From NCBI GenBank assembly GCA_946480685.1, contig CAMLLI010000343.1:1-5575 (forward strand): 5,575 bases of DNA. The letters are read 5' to 3'. Positions 4,086 to 5,575 of this stretch are shown here, in pieces. The notes under the pieces were generated by a model. That model saw nothing but the letters and a program-made list of their open reading frames with translations. It did no database searches and had not been told where the DNA came from. The first letter of the stretch is position 1. Each line of letters opens with the position of its first letter. Both the position numbers and the translations under genes were made by a program. This DNA comes from an uncultured Flammeovirgaceae bacterium. Lineage in GTDB: Bacteria > Bacteroidota > Bacteroidia > Cytophagales > Cyclobacteriaceae.

Positions 4086-5575
4086 ATGATCCAATTGCTT
4101 TGGCTTATACCAACCTTGCCTTTCCTCGGGGCAATCATCCTGATACTGACCGGTTCGCGACTATCGTGGCGTATCGCTGCATGTATAGGTGCCGGCAGTA
4201 TAGGAATCGCTGCGTTGCTAACGATACTGGTTGGTTACGATTTTCTTGCTTCCGGAAAAGAGCCTTATCTGCACGTTGCGTGGAATTGGTTTCAGGCAGG
4301 AGATCTCTCTACAACTTTTTCATTCTACCTGGATTCACTCTCCATGGTATTTATATTTGTGATCACCTTTGTTGGTTTTCTCATACATATATACTCGATT
4401 GAGTTCATGCAGGAAGATGAAGGCTTCTCGCGCTTCTTTGCCTACTTGAATTTGTTTGTATGCTCCATGCTCATCCTGGTACTGGCCGACAATCTTGTAC
4501 TGCTATATTTAGGTTGGGAGGGTGTGGGACTTTGCAGCTATTTATTAATTGGCTTCTGGTATACCGAAGAAAAGAACGGTTATGCCGCACGCAAAGCTTT
4601 TATCATCACACGTGTGGGCGATACAGCGATGGCGATTGGTTTGTTCCTGCTGTTCACTGTTTTTCATACACTCAATATACAAGATATACTTGCACAGGCT
4701 CCGTTGATCTGGACAACCGGTGCATCGATGGCGGTAGTGATCGGATTCCTGCTATTGGGAGGAGCGGTAGGTAAATCTGCACAACTCCCGTTACAAACAT
4801 GGTTACCCGATGCGATGGCAGGTCCCTCTCCGGTAAGTGCACTCATTCATGCTGCCACGATGGTAACAGCAGGAGTATATCTGATCACACGCATGCATAT
4901 AGTATACGAGCTTGCACCGCTCGCGCAGCTTTGGGTTGGTATAATCGGAGCCGTTACACTTTTAATAGCTGGCTTTAGTGCGTTAACGCAGTTTGATCTT
5001 AAACGTGTGTTGGCATATTCTACCATCAGTCAGATCGGGTATATGTTTCTGGCGATGGGCGTAGGAGCATGGTCGGCCGCTATATTTCATTTTATGATCC
5101 ACGCTTTCTTTAAGGCACTACTATTCCTCGCGGCCGGTGCCATTATTATGGCGTTGCATCATGAACACGATATGTTCCGCATGGGCGGACTCAAGAATAA
5201 ATTACCTGTGATCTATTGGACATTTCTCATAGGCGCAGCATCGCTGGCGGCTTTGCCCTTCATTACCGCAGGCTTCTACAGTAAAGATCAGATCTTATGG
5301 CTGGCGTGGGCAGGTGAGAAGGGAAACCTGTGGTTCTTTCTGGCTGCGTTAACCGGTGCGGTTGTTACTGCGATCTATACTTTTCGTATGGTGTTCATCA
5401 CGTTTTTCGGTGAAGCAAAAACGAAGATCAGTCATGTGCCCGGCATGCGTATAACCGTACCGTTGATGATACTCGCAGTGCTGTCGCTCGCGGGAGGTTT
5501 CATCGAGCTTCCGCACACATTAGGACATTTTACCGTATTCTCTGATTACCTGTCACCATTGTTACCGGCCGTCAC
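4086..5575 (+). CDS. nuoL: NADH-quinone oxidoreductase subunit L (3' end off window)
   Basis: NuoL (ND5 homologue) is the distal antiporter-like proton pump of the membrane arm. The frame is open from ATG 4086 to the right edge, giving 496 complete codons of a protein that is 613 aa in E. coli. The start is fixed by an in-frame TAA at 4077-4079 with no other start codon between. Pump residues line up with E. coli: E145 in YLGWEGVGLCSYLL (E144), K230 in GGAVGKSAQLPLQTW (K229), H255 in SALIHAATMVTAGVY (H254), H335 and H339 with K343 in FHFMIHAFFKALLFL (H334, H338, K342), and K400 in TAGFYSKDQIL (K399). DLKRVLAYSTISQIGYM (304-320) is a further family block. The missing part holds the last helices and the long lateral helix. 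nuoM and nuoN are expected to follow. Confidence 0.97.
   Translation, partial: MIQLLWLIPTLPFLGAIILILTGSRLSWRIAACIGAGSIGIAALLTILVGYDFLASGKEPYLHVAWNWFQAGDLSTTFSFYLDSLSMVFIFVITFVGFLIHIYSIEFMQEDEGFSRFFAYLNLFVCSMLILVLADNLVLLYLGWEGVGLCSYLLIGFWYTEEKNGYAARKAFIITRVGDTAMAIGLFLLFTVFHTLNIQDILAQAPLIWTTGASMAVVIGFLLLGGAVGKSAQLPLQTWLPDAMAGPSPVSALIHAATMVTAGVYLITRMHIVYELAPLAQLWVGIIGAVTLLIAGFSALTQFDLKRVLAYSTISQIGYMFLAMGVGAWSAAIFHFMIHAFFKALLFLAAGAIIMALHHEHDMFRMGGLKNKLPVIYWTFLIGAASLAALPFITAGFYSKDQILWLAWAGEKGNLWFFLAALTGAVVTAIYTFRMVFITFFGEAKTKISHVPGMRITVPLMILAVLSLAGGFIELPHTLGHFTVFSDYLSPLLPAV

Noticed and set aside
4100..4774. Plus-strand open frames of about 100 codons at 4100-4402 and 4460-4774
   Set aside because: They are out-of-frame shadows of nuoL, which is continuous in its own frame from 4086 with all pump residues.
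1..5575. Frameshift or decayed gene in the nuo operon
   Set aside because: All six frames are intact, key Fe-S cysteines and channel Glu/Lys/His residues are present, and lengths are close to the family norm.

Overview
The window holds part of a complex I (proton-pumping NADH:quinone oxidoreductase) operon, entirely on the + strand, in the order nuoG (3' part) - nuoH - nuoI - nuoJ - nuoK - nuoL (5' part). This is the order of the Escherichia coli nuoA-N operon. The predicted proteins resemble the E. coli subunits along their whole visible length, including the long NuoG C-terminal half and the NuoI C-terminal tail. nuoG runs off the left edge and nuoL off the right edge.

The host looks like a member of the Bacteroidota, perhaps a Chitinophaga- or Niastella-like organism. 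This is an inference and no taxonomic marker gene is present. The supports are start codons preceded by A-rich TAAA-type leaders rather than Shine-Dalgarno sequences, heavy use of the Ile codon ATA, and a nuoI-nuoJ gap filled with degenerate heptamer arrays of TAA, CTAG and CCAG words, which I associate with Bacteroidota intergenic DNA. If this is right, an E. coli-like nuo operon sits in a Bacteroidota genome, which fits lateral acquisition.

Layout: 1-1411 nuoG C-terminal part; 1424-2377 nuoH; a 47-bp spacer; 2425-2940 nuoI; a 269-bp non-coding gap (2941-3209) made almost entirely of short periodic repeats; 3210-3731 nuoJ; nuoK at 3728-4039, overlapping nuoJ by ATGA; a 46-bp spacer with a perfect 7-bp hairpin; nuoL from 4086 past the right edge. 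No RNA gene, insertion sequence, CRISPR array or convincing promoter was seen.

How the genes work together: NuoG and NuoI belong to the peripheral arm that carries electrons from NADH through Fe-S clusters. NuoH forms the quinone site and joins the arms. NuoJ and NuoK form the central proton channel next to NuoH. NuoL is the distal antiporter-like pump. The key charged residues of the membrane channel are present, so the enzyme looks functional.

I found no new multi-gene system. The observations most worth checking are the strict 7-bp lattice in the nuoI-nuoJ gap, which runs up to the nuoJ start codon, and a strong dependence of Ile codon choice on the preceding base: ATA in 43 of 52 cases after T, against 19 of 97 otherwise, by hand count.
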